Assembly (NCBI RefSeq): GCF_003610785.1
Contig: NZ_RAQQ01000020.1
Span: 1 to 64,000 of the forward strand
Direction of reading: 5' to 3'
From: Micromonospora globbae
GTDB lineage: Bacteria > Actinomycetota > Actinomycetes > Mycobacteriales > Micromonosporaceae
Length of the DNA: 64,000 nt
Position numbers and translations under genes: made by a program. Below, in pieces: positions 31,288-39,145 of this stretch. The notes beneath the pieces were generated by a model, which ran no database searches, was not told the DNA's origin, and saw only the letters and a program-made list of their open reading frames with translations. Position 1 is the stretch's first letter, and each line of letters starts with the position of its first letter.

Positions 31288-32790
31288 ATGGCCGCGAACC
31301 GCGTGCCCCCGGGCCGGCTCCGGCGCCGGCTGACCGTCGCGTTCGTGCTCGTCGCCGGCGTCTCCGCCGGGTCCCTGGCGGGCGGGTCGTACCTGCTGCT
31401 GCGGCAGGCACGGCTGGACGCCTCCGTGCAGCAGGCCGCCGCGGACGCCCGCTACCAGCTCGTGCTCGCCGGGCAGTTCCGGCCGCTGACCGAGCAGCGC
31501 CGCGCGGAGCTGCTGCGCAGCTTCGAGGGCAGCGGCCGGCACGTGCTGCTCGCCGCCGACGGGGACGTGCAGGCCTCGAACGCCTCGTTCGCGCCGCCGC
31601 CCGGGCCGGCGTTGCGGGCCACGGTGGCCGCCGGCGAGCTGGGGTACGAGCGTTCCGCTCCCTCGGCCCGGCCACGGCTGCTCCTGGTCGGCGGCCGGAT
31701 ACCGGGCTCCGACGGCGAGCTCTACGTGGTCACCTCCGAGGAGGACCTGCACCGCGGCCTCGACCAGCTCCGTACGGCGTTGCTGGCCGGCTGGGGGCTC
31801 GTCGTGCTCGTCGCCGCGGCGGTCGGGCACGGCCTGGCCCGGCGCACCCTCGAACCGGTCGGGCGGGCCAGCCGGGCCGCCCGGGCGGTCGCCGAGGGGT
31901 TGCTCGCCACCCGCCTGCCAGTGCACGGCCGCGACGAGTTCAGCGACTGGGCGGCGTCCTTCAACGGCATGGCCGAGGCGTTGGAGGCCAAGATCGAGGC
32001 GCTCTCGCGGGCCCAGGCGCGGGAGCGGCGGTTCACCGCCGACGTCGCGCACGAGCTGCGTACGCCCGTGACCGCCCTCGTGGCGGCGGCCTCGCTGCTG
32101 CGCGAGCACACCGACCGGCTCCCGGGCGACGCCCGGCGGGTGGCCGAACTGCTGGTGGCCGACGTGATCCGGCTGCGCCGCCTTGTCGAGGACCTCATGG
32201 AGATCTCCCGGGTCGACGCCGGGCAGGAGCCGCTCGCCCCGCGCCCGGTCGATCCCCTGGCCCTGCTGGACGCCCTGGTCGCCGCGCGCGGTTGGCGGGA
32301 CCGCGTCACCGTCGCCGGGACGGCCACCCCCGTGCGCACCGATCCGCGCCGGCTGGAACGGGTGCTCGCCAACCTCGTGGGCAACGCCGTCGAGCACGGC
32401 GGCGGCGAGGTCCGGGCGACGGTGACACGCGACGCCGCTCGGTTGCTCGTCGACGTGACCGACCGCGGGCCGGGCATCGCCCCGGAGCACCTGCCGCGCC
32501 TCTTCGACCGCTTCTACAAGGTCGACCCGGCGCGTTCCGGGCCGGGCAGCGGCCTGGGGCTGGCGATCGCGCAGGAGAACACCCGGCTGCTCGGCGGCCA
32601 CCTGACGGTGCACAGCGCGCCCGGCGACGGCACCCGGTTCCGGCTCGCGCTGCCGGTGTCCGGCCCGCCCGACGCCACGCCGGCCCCGGCCGACGCCGCC
32701 GCGGCACCGACCACCCACGCCGGACCGGACGACGCCGCCGCGGCACCGGCCCGCCACGCCGGACCGGCCGACCGCCAGGAGGCGCCGTGA
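31288..32790 (+). CDS. Sensor histidine kinase (MtrB-like order)
   Basis: A 500-residue membrane kinase: first helix about 12-34 (LTVAFVLVAGVSAGSLAGG), an extracytoplasmic sensor of about 115 residues, second helix about 155-175, HAMP domain, then HisKA with FTADVAHELRTPVTALVAA (His about 255). The catalytic domain shows NLVGNAVEHGGG (N box), DRGPGIAPEHLPRLFDRFYK (G1/F boxes) and GSGLGLAIAQE (G2). The C-terminus carries an odd Ala/Pro/Thr-rich tail containing a 13-residue duplication encoded by a 39-bp tandem repeat (32692-32769). It phosphorylates the regulator encoded upstream; its stop overlaps the next gene by 4 bases (GTGA). Confidence 0.92.
   Translation: MAANRVPPGRLRRRLTVAFVLVAGVSAGSLAGGSYLLLRQARLDASVQQAAADARYQLVLAGQFRPLTEQRRAELLRSFEGSGRHVLLAADGDVQASNASFAPPPGPALRATVAAGELGYERSAPSARPRLLLVGGRIPGSDGELYVVTSEEDLHRGLDQLRTALLAGWGLVVLVAAAVGHGLARRTLEPVGRASRAARAVAEGLLATRLPVHGRDEFSDWAASFNGMAEALEAKIEALSRAQARERRFTADVAHELRTPVTALVAAASLLREHTDRLPGDARRVAELLVADVIRLRRLVEDLMEISRVDAGQEPLAPRPVDPLALLDALVAARGWRDRVTVAGTATPVRTDPRRLERVLANLVGNAVEHGGGEVRATVTRDAARLLVDVTDRGPGIAPEHLPRLFDRFYKVDPARSGPGSGLGLAIAQENTRLLGGHLTVHSAPGDGTRFRLALPVSGPPDATPAPADAAAAPTTHAGPDDAAAAPARHAGPADRQEAP
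32692..32769 (+). repeat. 39-bp in-frame tandem repeat in the kinase tail
   Basis: A 39-base unit beginning GACGCCGCCGCGGCACCG at 32692 is repeated at 32731. It encodes two copies of a DAAAAP...HAGP peptide at the kinase C-terminus. In-frame slippage is the likely origin, and the copy number may vary between strains. Confidence 0.7.
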
Positions 32791-33692
32791 GACGTCCGCT
32801 GGTCGCGCTGCTGGTCGCCGGGGTGCTGGTGGGCTGCGCGCCGCCCCGCTCCGGGTCGCTGGGCCCCGCCCCCACCGCGGCGCCGGAGACCGCCACACCC
32901 GGCGCGACGCCGCCCGCCCCGGTGCCGGTGACGCCGGCCGGGGAACCGGCCACATCCGGCCCGCGCTCCCCGCGTCCCGCCCCACCGCCGGTGACCGACG
33001 CCCCGACGACGGCCGGCGCCGTGACGGTCGAGCTGTGGTTCGTCCGCGACGGGCGGCTGGTGCCGACCCGGCGTACCCGGCCGAGCACCCTGGCCACCTC
33101 CCGGCTGGCCCTCACCGAGCTGGCCGCCGGACCGACCGCCGGGGAGGCCGCCACCGGGATGACCACGCTGCTGCCGGCCGGCACCGAACCGCTCGGAGTG
33201 TCCGGGGGCGTCGCGACCGTCCGGCTCGCCGCGGTGGGCGGCGACCCGCGCACCGACCGCCTACGCCGGGGCCAGGTCGTCTGGACGCTCACCCAGTTCT
33301 CCACCGTCCGCCGGGTGCGATTCGACCCGCCGGTGGCCGGCGCCGACGCGCCGGTGGGGCGGGCGGACTACGCCGACCTGCTGCCGCCGATCGTGGTCAC
33401 GGGGCCCACCGTCGGGCAGCGGGTCACCAGCCCGCTCACCGTCACCGGCACCGCCGACGTGTTCGAGGCGACCGTCAGCCTGCGGGTGCTCGACGCGGGC
33501 GGCCGGGAGATCGCCACGGCGTTCACCACCGCGAGTTGCGGCAGCGGCTGCCGGGGCGACTACCGTGCCGTGGTCACCTGGCGGGCCGCCCGCGAACAGG
33601 CCGGCACCGTCGAGGTGTACGAGGTGTCCGCGAACGACGGCAGCCGCGTGAACGTCGTCCGCGTGCCCGTGCGGCTCGCACCCGCCCGGTGA
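32787..33692 (+). CDS. GerMN/Gmad2 lipoprotein of the two-component operon
   Basis: A 301-residue lipoprotein: lipobox LVGC (Cys about residue 17), then a Pro/Thr-rich linker to about 75. The GerMN domain at about 78-185 has VTVELWFVRDGRLVPTRR and ALTELAAGPTAGE...LLPAGTEPLGVSGGVATVRL. The Gmad2 immunoglobulin-like domain is at about 190-300 (PPIVVTGPTVGQRVTSPLTVTGTADVFEATVSLRVLD). The GTG start overlaps the kinase stop. Regulator, kinase and GerMN lipoprotein in this order recall MtrA-MtrB-LpqB of actinobacteria, where LpqB tunes the kinase. Here the lipoprotein is half the size of LpqB and has Gmad2 in place of the propeller, so it is an analogue rather than an orthologue. Confidence 0.88.
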   Translation: MRRPLVALLVAGVLVGCAPPRSGSLGPAPTAAPETATPGATPPAPVPVTPAGEPATSGPRSPRPAPPPVTDAPTTAGAVTVELWFVRDGRLVPTRRTRPSTLATSRLALTELAAGPTAGEAATGMTTLLPAGTEPLGVSGGVATVRLAAVGGDPRTDRLRRGQVVWTLTQFSTVRRVRFDPPVAGADAPVGRADYADLLPPIVVTGPTVGQRVTSPLTVTGTADVFEATVSLRVLDAGGREIATAFTTASCGSGCRGDYRAVVTWRAAREQAGTVEVYEVSANDGSRVNVVRVPVRLAPAR

Positions 33693-33880
33693 CCACCCGG
33701 CGTGGCCCGACCGGGGGCGGATGCCGCAAGCCGCTGCGCGGACCGGATCGCGCCCACTAGCGTCGGACGTGAACGTCGTTCGCGGGGGCGGGGCAGGCGA
33801 AAGACGGCACCCGGACGTGGGCCGGGCGCGACCGTCCCGTCGCGCCGAGCCGGATCCTCGTCCGCACGGAGGGCCTCGCC

Positions 33881-35368
33881 ATGCCCGGAACACCCTCGAC
33901 CACCGCCGACGTGCCCGGCGCCGGGACGCAGGGCGGGCACCCGCGCCGCTGGGCCGTGCTCGCGGTCATCGCGGTCGCGCAGCTCATGGTGGTGCTGGAC
34001 GCCACCATCGTGAACATCGCGCTCCCCCACGCCCAGGCCGACCTGGGCATCAGCGACGCCGACCGGCAGTGGGTGGTGACCGCGTACACGCTGACGTTCG
34101 GCGGGCTGCTGCTGCTCGGCGGCCGCCTCGCCGACTACTGGGGACGCAAGCGCGCCTTCCTGGTCGGCATGGTCGGCTTCGCCCTCGCCTCCGCCGTGGG
34201 CGGCCTGGCCACCAACGGCGCGCTGCTCTTCGGCGCCCGCGCGTTGCAGGGCGTCTTCGGCGCGCTGCTCGCCCCGGCCTCGCTGGCGCTGCTCACGGTG
34301 CTGTTCACCGAGACGCGGGAGCGGGCGAAGGCGTTCGCCGTGTACGGCGCGATCGCCGGCGGCGGCTCCGCCGTGGGCCTGCTCCTCGGCGGGGTGCTCA
34401 CCGAGTACACGAGCTGGCGCTGGTGCCTGCTGGTCAACATCCCGATCGCCGCGTTCGCGCTGCTCCTGGCGCTCCCGCTGGTGCCGGAGAGCCGGGCGCA
34501 CGGCGACACCCGCTACGACGTGCCGGGCGCGCTGGTCGTCACCCTGGGCCTGGTGAGCCTCGTGTACGGGTTCACGCGGGCCGCCGAGGACGGCTGGGAC
34601 GCCGCCGGGACGCTCGCGTTCATCGCCGCCGGCGTGGCGTTGCTCGCGGCGTTCGTCGTCATCGAGCTGCGCTCCAGCCACCCGCTGCTGCCGATGCGGA
34701 TCCTGCTCGACCGCAACCGGGGCGGCGCGTACCTCGCCTCCACGCTGATCGGCGCCGGCCTCTTCGGGGCGTTCCTCTTCCTGACCTTCTACTTCCAGGT
34801 GGTGCTCCGGTACACGCCGCTGGAGGCGGGGCTCGCGTCGCTGCCGGTCACCGCCGGGGTGCTCATCGCCGCGGGCGCGGCCAGCCAGCTCCTGCCCCGG
34901 GTCGGTGCCAAGCCCCTGATGCTCGCCGGCGCGGTGCTCGCCGCGGCGGGCATGGTGGCGCTCACCCAGGTGGACGTGGACACCTCGTTCGCCGCCCACC
35001 TGCTGCCCGCCCAGGTCGTCCTCGGCATGGGGCTCGGCTTCACGTTCGTGCCGCTGTCCAGCCTCGCCCTGTACGGCGTCCCGGAGCACGACGCGGGCGC
35101 GGCCAGCGCCACCCTCAACGCCACCCAGCAGGTCGGGGGCTCCCTCGGCACGGCCCTGCTCAACACCATGTACACGAGCGCGGTCACCGGGTACCTGGCG
35201 ACCCGGGTGCCGGATCCGGGCACCCAGGTGCGGGCGCTGGTGCACGGCTACTCGGTGGCGTTCGCCTGGGGCACCGGGCTGATCCTGCTCTCGGGCCTGA
35301 CCACCCTGCTGCTGATCCGCGTACGCCGGCAGGACGTGCCCACCGGCGCGCCGGCGCACCTGGGCTGA
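33881..35368 (+). CDS. MFS drug exporter, DHA2 (EmrB/QacA) family
   Basis: A 495-residue 14-helix transporter. AQLMVVLDATIVNIALPHAQADLGIS (about 27-52) is the hallmark DHA2 motif D1, GGRLADYWGRKRAFLVG is motif A, and GGGSAVGLLLGGVLTEYTSWRWCLLVNIPI gives motif C with the following TSWRW signature. It is a proton-coupled multidrug exporter of the inner membrane. A 190-base gap separates it from the upstream operon, so it likely has its own promoter, but I see no adjacent regulator. Confidence 0.93.
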   Translation: MPGTPSTTADVPGAGTQGGHPRRWAVLAVIAVAQLMVVLDATIVNIALPHAQADLGISDADRQWVVTAYTLTFGGLLLLGGRLADYWGRKRAFLVGMVGFALASAVGGLATNGALLFGARALQGVFGALLAPASLALLTVLFTETRERAKAFAVYGAIAGGGSAVGLLLGGVLTEYTSWRWCLLVNIPIAAFALLLALPLVPESRAHGDTRYDVPGALVVTLGLVSLVYGFTRAAEDGWDAAGTLAFIAAGVALLAAFVVIELRSSHPLLPMRILLDRNRGGAYLASTLIGAGLFGAFLFLTFYFQVVLRYTPLEAGLASLPVTAGVLIAAGAASQLLPRVGAKPLMLAGAVLAAAGMVALTQVDVDTSFAAHLLPAQVVLGMGLGFTFVPLSSLALYGVPEHDAGAASATLNATQQVGGSLGTALLNTMYTSAVTGYLATRVPDPGTQVRALVHGYSVAFAWGTGLILLSGLTTLLLIRVRRQDVPTGAPAHLG

Positions 35369-35523
35369 CCGCGCCGGCCGCACCGCGTCACCCGATCGGG
35401 CGGCCACGGGGACCACCTCGGACGTTGGCCAGCGGACCGCCCGGATGCGCACGATCCTTGACCTGTCCGGCGCGGCCCCGGTGTCCGCCCGGCCACGACG
35501 ACGGCGCACGTGAGGAGGGCGAC

Positions 35524-35808
35524 GTGGCGACGTACGACTACCGGTGCCCGAACGACGGCGACGTCGAGGCGCGGTTCCCGCTCGGCGAGGCACCACCGAC
35601 GCTGCCCTGCCCGGCCTGCGGCGGCGCGGCCGGCCGGGTCTGGTCGGCGCCGCGGCTGACCCGCACGCCCCGCGCGCTCCGGACGGCGCTGGACCGGGCC
35701 GCGGCGAGCGCGGAGACGCCCCAGGTGGTGACCCGCGTACCGGGACGGCGACCGGCCACCCCGAGGGCCTCTGCCCACCCGGCCCACTCCCGGCTCCCGC
35801 GCCTGTGA
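35524..35808 (+). CDS. fmdB: FmdB-type zinc-ribbon protein
   Basis: A 94-residue protein starting at GTG 35524 (GAGGAGGG upstream). The N-terminal 40 residues form the FmdB regulatory zinc ribbon: TYDYRCPNDGDVEARFPLGEAP then LPCPACGGAAGRVWSAP. The last 50 residues are basic and disordered. In Methylophilus FmdB is linked to control of formamidase FmdA. Here fmdA follows 87 bases downstream on the same strand, which supports a common role. The first cysteine pair is CxxD, not CxxC (RCPND), so one zinc ligand may be missing. Confidence 0.85.
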   Translation: MATYDYRCPNDGDVEARFPLGEAPPTLPCPACGGAAGRVWSAPRLTRTPRALRTALDRAAASAETPQVVTRVPGRRPATPRASAHPAHSRLPRL

Positions 35809-35895
35809 CACGACCGGCGGCGCCGATCCCGCGCTGTGCCGCCGCCAGACGACAGACCACCACCGTGGCGGACGGTGGGAACGGAAGGACGGCAC

Positions 35896-37149
35896 ATGCC
35901 CGAGGTCATCTTCCCTCTCGACTCGACGAAGAAGTTCAGGGATCAGGAGAAGATCGGACACAACCGGTGGCACCCGGACATCCCGCCGGTGGCCACGGTC
36001 AAGCCGGGAGCGACGTTCCGCGTGCACTGCCGGGAGTGGTTCGACGGCGAGATCCACAACGACGACTCGGCGGACGACGTCCGCGACGCCCCGCTGTCCA
36101 TCGTGCACGCGCTCAGCGGCCCGTTCGCCGTGCAGGGCGCCGAACCGGGTGACCTGCTGCTGGTCGACATCCTCGACGTCGGCCCGATCCCGCAGGAGGA
36201 CTCCGGCCCGCTCGCCGGCCAGGGCTGGGGGTACACGGGGATCTTCGCCAAGCAGAACGGCGGCGGGTTCCTGACCGACCAGTTCCCCGACGCGTACAAG
36301 GCGATCTGGGACTTCAGCGGGCAGCGGGCCACCTCGCGGCACATCCCGGGCGTCTCCTTCACCGGCATGATCCACCCCGGCCTGATGGGCACCGCCCCGT
36401 CGGCCGACCTCCTGGACAGGTGGAACCGGCGGGAGCGGACGCTCGCGGAGACCGACCCCGACCGGGTGCCGCCACTGGCGCTGCCCCCGTTGCCGCAGGA
36501 CGCGATCCTCGGTTCGTTGACCGGCTCCGCGTACGAGGCCGCCGCGGCCGTCGCGGCGCGGACCGCGCCACCCCGGGAGAACGGCGGCAACCAGGACATC
36601 AAGAACCTCACCAAGGGGTCCCGCGTCTTCTATCCGGTGTACGTGCCGGGCGGCAACCTCTCCGTCGGCGACCTGCACTTCTCCCAGGGCGACGGGGAGA
36701 TCACGTTCTGCGGCGCCATCGAGATGGGCGGCTTCGTCGACCTGCACGTCGACCTCATCAAGGACGGGATGCGCACGTACGGGGTCTCCGAGAACGCGAT
36801 CTTCCTGCCGGGCAACACCAACCCCCAGTACTGTCAGTGGCTCGCCTTCTCCGGGATCTCGGTGACCCTCGACGGGGAGCAGCGCTACCTGGACTCGCAG
36901 CTGGCGTTCCAGCGGGCCTGCCTGCACGCCATCGACTACCTCACCACGTTCGGCTACAGCCCGGAGCAGGCGTACCTGCTCCTGGGGGCCGCGCCGATCG
37001 AGGGACGCTTCTCGGGCGTGGTGGACATCCCGAACTCCTGCGCGACCATCTACATCCCCACCGAGATCTTCGACTTCGACGTCCGGCCCTCGGCCAGCGG
37101 GCCCACGAAGATCAAGCAGAAGGTGACCGCACCGAAGTCGACCTTCTGA
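35896..37149 (+). CDS. fmdA: Formamidase (acetamidase/formamidase family)
   Basis: A 417-residue enzyme matching FmdA over its full usual length. Landmarks are FPLDSTKKFRDQEKIGHNRWHPDIPP, CREWFDGEIHNDDSADDV, VHALSGPFAVQGAEPGDLLLVDILD, FTGMIHPGLMGTAPS, GGNQDIKNLTKGSRVFYPVYVPGG, LHFSQGDGEITFCGAIEMGG and QRACLHAIDYL. It hydrolyses formamide (and possibly acetamide) to ammonia and formate in the cytoplasm, a nitrogen-scavenging role. GGAAGGAC lies before ATG 35896. It follows fmdB and precedes a UBP zinc-finger gene. A 16-bp palindrome at 37153 is just after its stop. Confidence 0.95.
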   Translation: MPEVIFPLDSTKKFRDQEKIGHNRWHPDIPPVATVKPGATFRVHCREWFDGEIHNDDSADDVRDAPLSIVHALSGPFAVQGAEPGDLLLVDILDVGPIPQEDSGPLAGQGWGYTGIFAKQNGGGFLTDQFPDAYKAIWDFSGQRATSRHIPGVSFTGMIHPGLMGTAPSADLLDRWNRRERTLAETDPDRVPPLALPPLPQDAILGSLTGSAYEAAAAVAARTAPPRENGGNQDIKNLTKGSRVFYPVYVPGGNLSVGDLHFSQGDGEITFCGAIEMGGFVDLHVDLIKDGMRTYGVSENAIFLPGNTNPQYCQWLAFSGISVTLDGEQRYLDSQLAFQRACLHAIDYLTTFGYSPEQAYLLLGAAPIEGRFSGVVDIPNSCATIYIPTEIFDFDVRPSASGPTKIKQKVTAPKSTF

Positions 37150-37152
37150 GGA

Positions 37153-37168
37153 TGTGCCGGCCGGCACA
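37153..37168. terminator. 16-bp perfect palindrome after fmdA
   Basis: TGTGCCGGCCGGCACA is self-complementary and lies 4 bases after the fmdA stop. As RNA it would need a tight turn, so it is a weak terminator candidate and may instead be a protein-binding site before the next gene. Confidence 0.35.
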
Positions 37169-37219
37169 CGTGCGGGGGCGGGGTGGGCCCGGGCCCTCGC
37201 GCGTGCCAGACTGCCGAAC

Positions 37220-37603
37220 GTGGGTGAACAGACGAGGCCGGAGCCCGAGCCGCAGTCCGTGAGCGCGGCGATCGACCCGGCCGCGCCGCCGAGCGGCCCC
37301 GGCTGCCTGGAGTGCGAATCGACCGGCGGGTGGTGGTTCCACCTGCGCCGCTGCGCGGCCTGCGGCCACGTCGGCTGCTGCGACTCGTCGCCGAGCCGGC
37401 ACGCGACCGCCCACGCCGCCGCGACGGGCCACCCGATCATCCAGAGCTACGAGCCCGGCGAGTCGTGGTTCTGGGACTACTCCACCGACCAGTTCTACGC
37501 CGAGGGGCCGGTGCTGGCCGAGCCGCACTCGCACCCGCTCGACCAGCCCGCACCCGGCCCGCGCGGCCGGGTGCCGGAGGACTGGAAGACCCGCCTGCAC
37601 TGA
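37220..37603 (+). CDS. UBP-type zinc-finger protein
   Basis: A 127-residue protein. After a Pro/Glu-rich N-terminus, residues 30-95 form a UBP (ubiquitin-hydrolase-type) zinc finger: CLECESTGGWWFHLRRCAACGHVGCCDSSPSRHATAHAAATGHPIIQSYEPGESW. In eukaryotes this fold binds the ubiquitin C-terminus; bacterial members are common in actinobacteria and their role is unknown. GTG 37220 is my start, but the N-terminus is uncertain since no strong ribosome site is visible. It ends 28 bases before the converging rtcB stop. Confidence 0.85.
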   Translation: MGEQTRPEPEPQSVSAAIDPAAPPSGPGCLECESTGGWWFHLRRCAACGHVGCCDSSPSRHATAHAAATGHPIIQSYEPGESWFWDYSTDQFYAEGPVLAEPHSHPLDQPAPGPRGRVPEDWKTRLH

Positions 37604-37630
37604 CGGGCGGTCGTCCTCCGGCCCTCCGGT

Positions 37631-38830
37631 TCAGCCCTTCACGCACACCACCTGCTTGAGGTGCGCGACCACCTCGACCAGATCCTCCTGCTGCGCCATC
37701 ACCTCGGCGATGTCCTTGTACGCGGCGGGGATCTCGTCGACCACCCCGGCGTCCTTGCGGCACTCCACGCCCGCGGTCTGCGCCACGAGATCCGCGGTGC
37801 CGTAGGTCCGCTTGGCCTGCGCCCGCGACATCCGCCGCCCCGCACCGTGCGACGCCGAGCAGTACGCGTCCGCGTTGCCCTTCCCGCGCACGATGTACGA
37901 ACCGGTGCCCATCGAGCCGGGAATGATGCCGAGGTCGCCCCGGCCGGCCCGGATCGCGCCCTTGCGGGTCACGAGCACCTCCACGCCGCCGTAGCTCTCC
38001 TCCGCCACGTAGTTGTGGTGGCAGCTGATCGGCTCGTCGTAGCGCACCTGCGGGAACCGCTCCCGGACGACGCCGCAGAGCACCGCCAGCATCACGGCCC
38101 GGTTGCGCCGCGCGTACTCCTGCGCCCACCACAGGTCCCGGCGGTAGGCGTCCATCTCCGGCGTGCCGGCGAGGAACACCGCGAGGTCCCGGTCGGGCAG
38201 GTCGGCGTTGTGCGGCAGCCGCCGGGCGACCGCCATGTGCCGCTCGGCCAGCTCCTTGCCGATGTTGCGGGAGCCGGAGTGCAGCATCAGCCAGACCCGC
38301 CCGGAGTCGGCGCCGCCCTGCTCCAGGCAGACCTCGATGAAGTGGTTCCCGCCGCCGAGGGTGCCCAGCTGCCGCTGCGCGCGGACCTCGAGCTGCGCGA
38401 CCCCCCGGTGCAGGTCGGCGAACCGGGCCCAGAAGTCGGCCCAGCCGCCCTGCTCCAGCCCGCGCACCCGGCGCGGGTCGACCGGCTCGTCGCGCTGCGC
38501 GAAGCCCACCGGGATCGCCGCCTCGATGGCCGAGCGCAGCCCGGCCAGGTCGTCGGGCAGGTCGGCGGCGGTGAGCGAGGTGCGCACCGCGGACATGCCG
38601 CACCCGATGTCCACGCCGACCGCCGCCGGGGACACGGCCTGCCGCATGGCGATCACCGAGCCGACCGTGGCGCCCTTGCCGAAGTGCACGTCCGGCATCA
38701 CCGCGACACCCTCCACCCAGGGCAGCGCGCCGATGTTGCGCAGCTGCCGGGCCGCCTGCGGCTCGATGGCGTACGGGTCGGTCCAGACCCGGACCGGTGC
38801 CCGGGTGCCGGCCAGCGTGGTGAAGCCCAT
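37631..38830 (-). CDS. rtcB: RtcB RNA-splicing ligase
   Basis: A 399-residue protein, close to the 408 of E. coli RtcB, with no intein. Metal- and GTP-site blocks are all present: MPDVHFGKGATVGSVIAM (about 45-62), GVDIGCGMSAVRT (about 72-84), GGGNHFIEVCLEQ, MLHSGSRNIG, CHHNYVAEE and SHGAGRRMSRAQAK with the guanylylated histidine. RtcB joins 2',3'-cyclic-phosphate and 5'-OH RNA ends, the kind left by anticodon-loop nucleases, using GTP and Mn. The ATG at 38830 follows GAGGAG. Two tRNA-like genes lie only 35 and 140 bases upstream on the same strand, so they may share its transcript. No archease or RtcA gene is in the window. Confidence 0.95.
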   Translation of the reverse strand: MGFTTLAGTRAPVRVWTDPYAIEPQAARQLRNIGALPWVEGVAVMPDVHFGKGATVGSVIAMRQAVSPAAVGVDIGCGMSAVRTSLTAADLPDDLAGLRSAIEAAIPVGFAQRDEPVDPRRVRGLEQGGWADFWARFADLHRGVAQLEVRAQRQLGTLGGGNHFIEVCLEQGGADSGRVWLMLHSGSRNIGKELAERHMAVARRLPHNADLPDRDLAVFLAGTPEMDAYRRDLWWAQEYARRNRAVMLAVLCGVVRERFPQVRYDEPISCHHNYVAEESYGGVEVLVTRKGAIRAGRGDLGIIPGSMGTGSYIVRGKGNADAYCSASHGAGRRMSRAQAKRTYGTADLVAQTAGVECRKDAGVVDEIPAAYKDIAEVMAQQEDLVEVVAHLKQVVCVKG

Positions 38831-38865
38831 GGTCGTCTCCTCGTGTCGATGCGGATGGTGTCGGA

Positions 38866-38938
38866 GCGGCTGGCCGGAGTCGAACCGGCGACCTTCACCG
38901 TGGCGAGGTGACGCGCTGCCAGGCTGCGCTACAACCGC
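38866..38938 (-). tRNA. Atypical tRNA-like gene 1 (nominal GCC anticodon, C33)
   Basis: 73 bases fold into a full cloverleaf: acceptor GCGGTTG/CAGCCGC (one G-U), D-stem GCGC/GCGC with A14, G18, G19 and A21, anticodon stem TCACC/GGTGA, variable AGGTC, T-stem GCCGG/CCGGC with a canonical TTCGACT loop. The anticodon loop is TCGCCAC, giving nominal GCC (Gly), but position 33 is C, not the near-universal U. The discriminator would be U and no CCA is encoded. It is therefore unlikely to be an ordinary translating tRNA. The 3' end lies 35 bases before the rtcB start codon, and a second tRNA-like gene is 32 bases upstream. Confidence 0.75.
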
Positions 38939-38970
38939 GAGACGTGCGGCGCCCGGCGGCGCCGACGCGT

Positions 38971-39041
38971 GAGCCGTACGGGATTCGAACCCGTGACCTC
39001 CCGGGTGAGAACCGGGTGAGCTTCCGCTGCTCCAACGGCCC
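38971..39041 (-). tRNA. Atypical tRNA-like gene 2 (nominal CUC anticodon)
   Basis: 71 bases give a complete cloverleaf: acceptor GGGCCGT/ACGGCTC (one G-U), D-stem GAGC/GCTC with a 7-base loop keeping G18-G19, anticodon stem CCCGG/CCGGG, loop TTCTCAC (U33, anticodon CUC, nominally Glu), variable AGGTC, T-stem ACGGG/CCCGT with loop TTCGAAT. Position 9 is G, the discriminator A, and the genome does not encode CCA. Body and acceptor do not look like the usual actinobacterial tRNA-Glu. It pairs with tRNA-like gene 1 upstream of rtcB. It may be a functional isoacceptor, but the context suggests a specialised RNA. Confidence 0.78.
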
Positions 39042-39044
39042 GTG

Positions 39045-39075
39045 CCCGGGCGGGCGACCCCCCGGCCCGCCCGGG
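39045..39075 (-). ncRNA. GC-rich hairpin just before tRNA-like gene 2
   Basis: CCCGGGCGGGC (39045-39055) and GCCCGCCCGGG (39065-39075) form a perfect 11-bp stem with a 9-base loop. In the rtcB direction it ends 3 bases before the tRNA-like 5' end. It could be a leader structure, a processing signal or a second terminator of the small gene upstream. Confidence 0.4.
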
Positions 39076-39092
39076 GCCGGGGTCACGGACGG

Positions 39093-39126
39093 AAAAGCCG
39101 CCCGGACCCCGGCGGGGTGGGCGGCT
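39093..39126 (-). terminator. Rho-independent terminator of the small basic ORF
   Basis: Read on the minus strand, AGCCGCCC and GGGCGGCT pair around an ACCCC...GGGGT inner stem and are followed by TTTT, a classic terminator and rare for this window in having a T-run. It lies about 20 bases after the stop of the 43-codon gene at 39146, which supports that gene being real and sets it apart from the tRNA-like/rtcB unit. Confidence 0.75.
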
Positions 39127-39145
39127 GCGTACGTACGCGGGCGCG

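Noticed and set aside
38866-39041. Ordinary tRNA genes forming a phage or plasmid attachment site
   Set aside because: No integrase, no duplicated tRNA end and no foreign gene content nearby; the unusual anticodon loop also argues against a normal tRNA.
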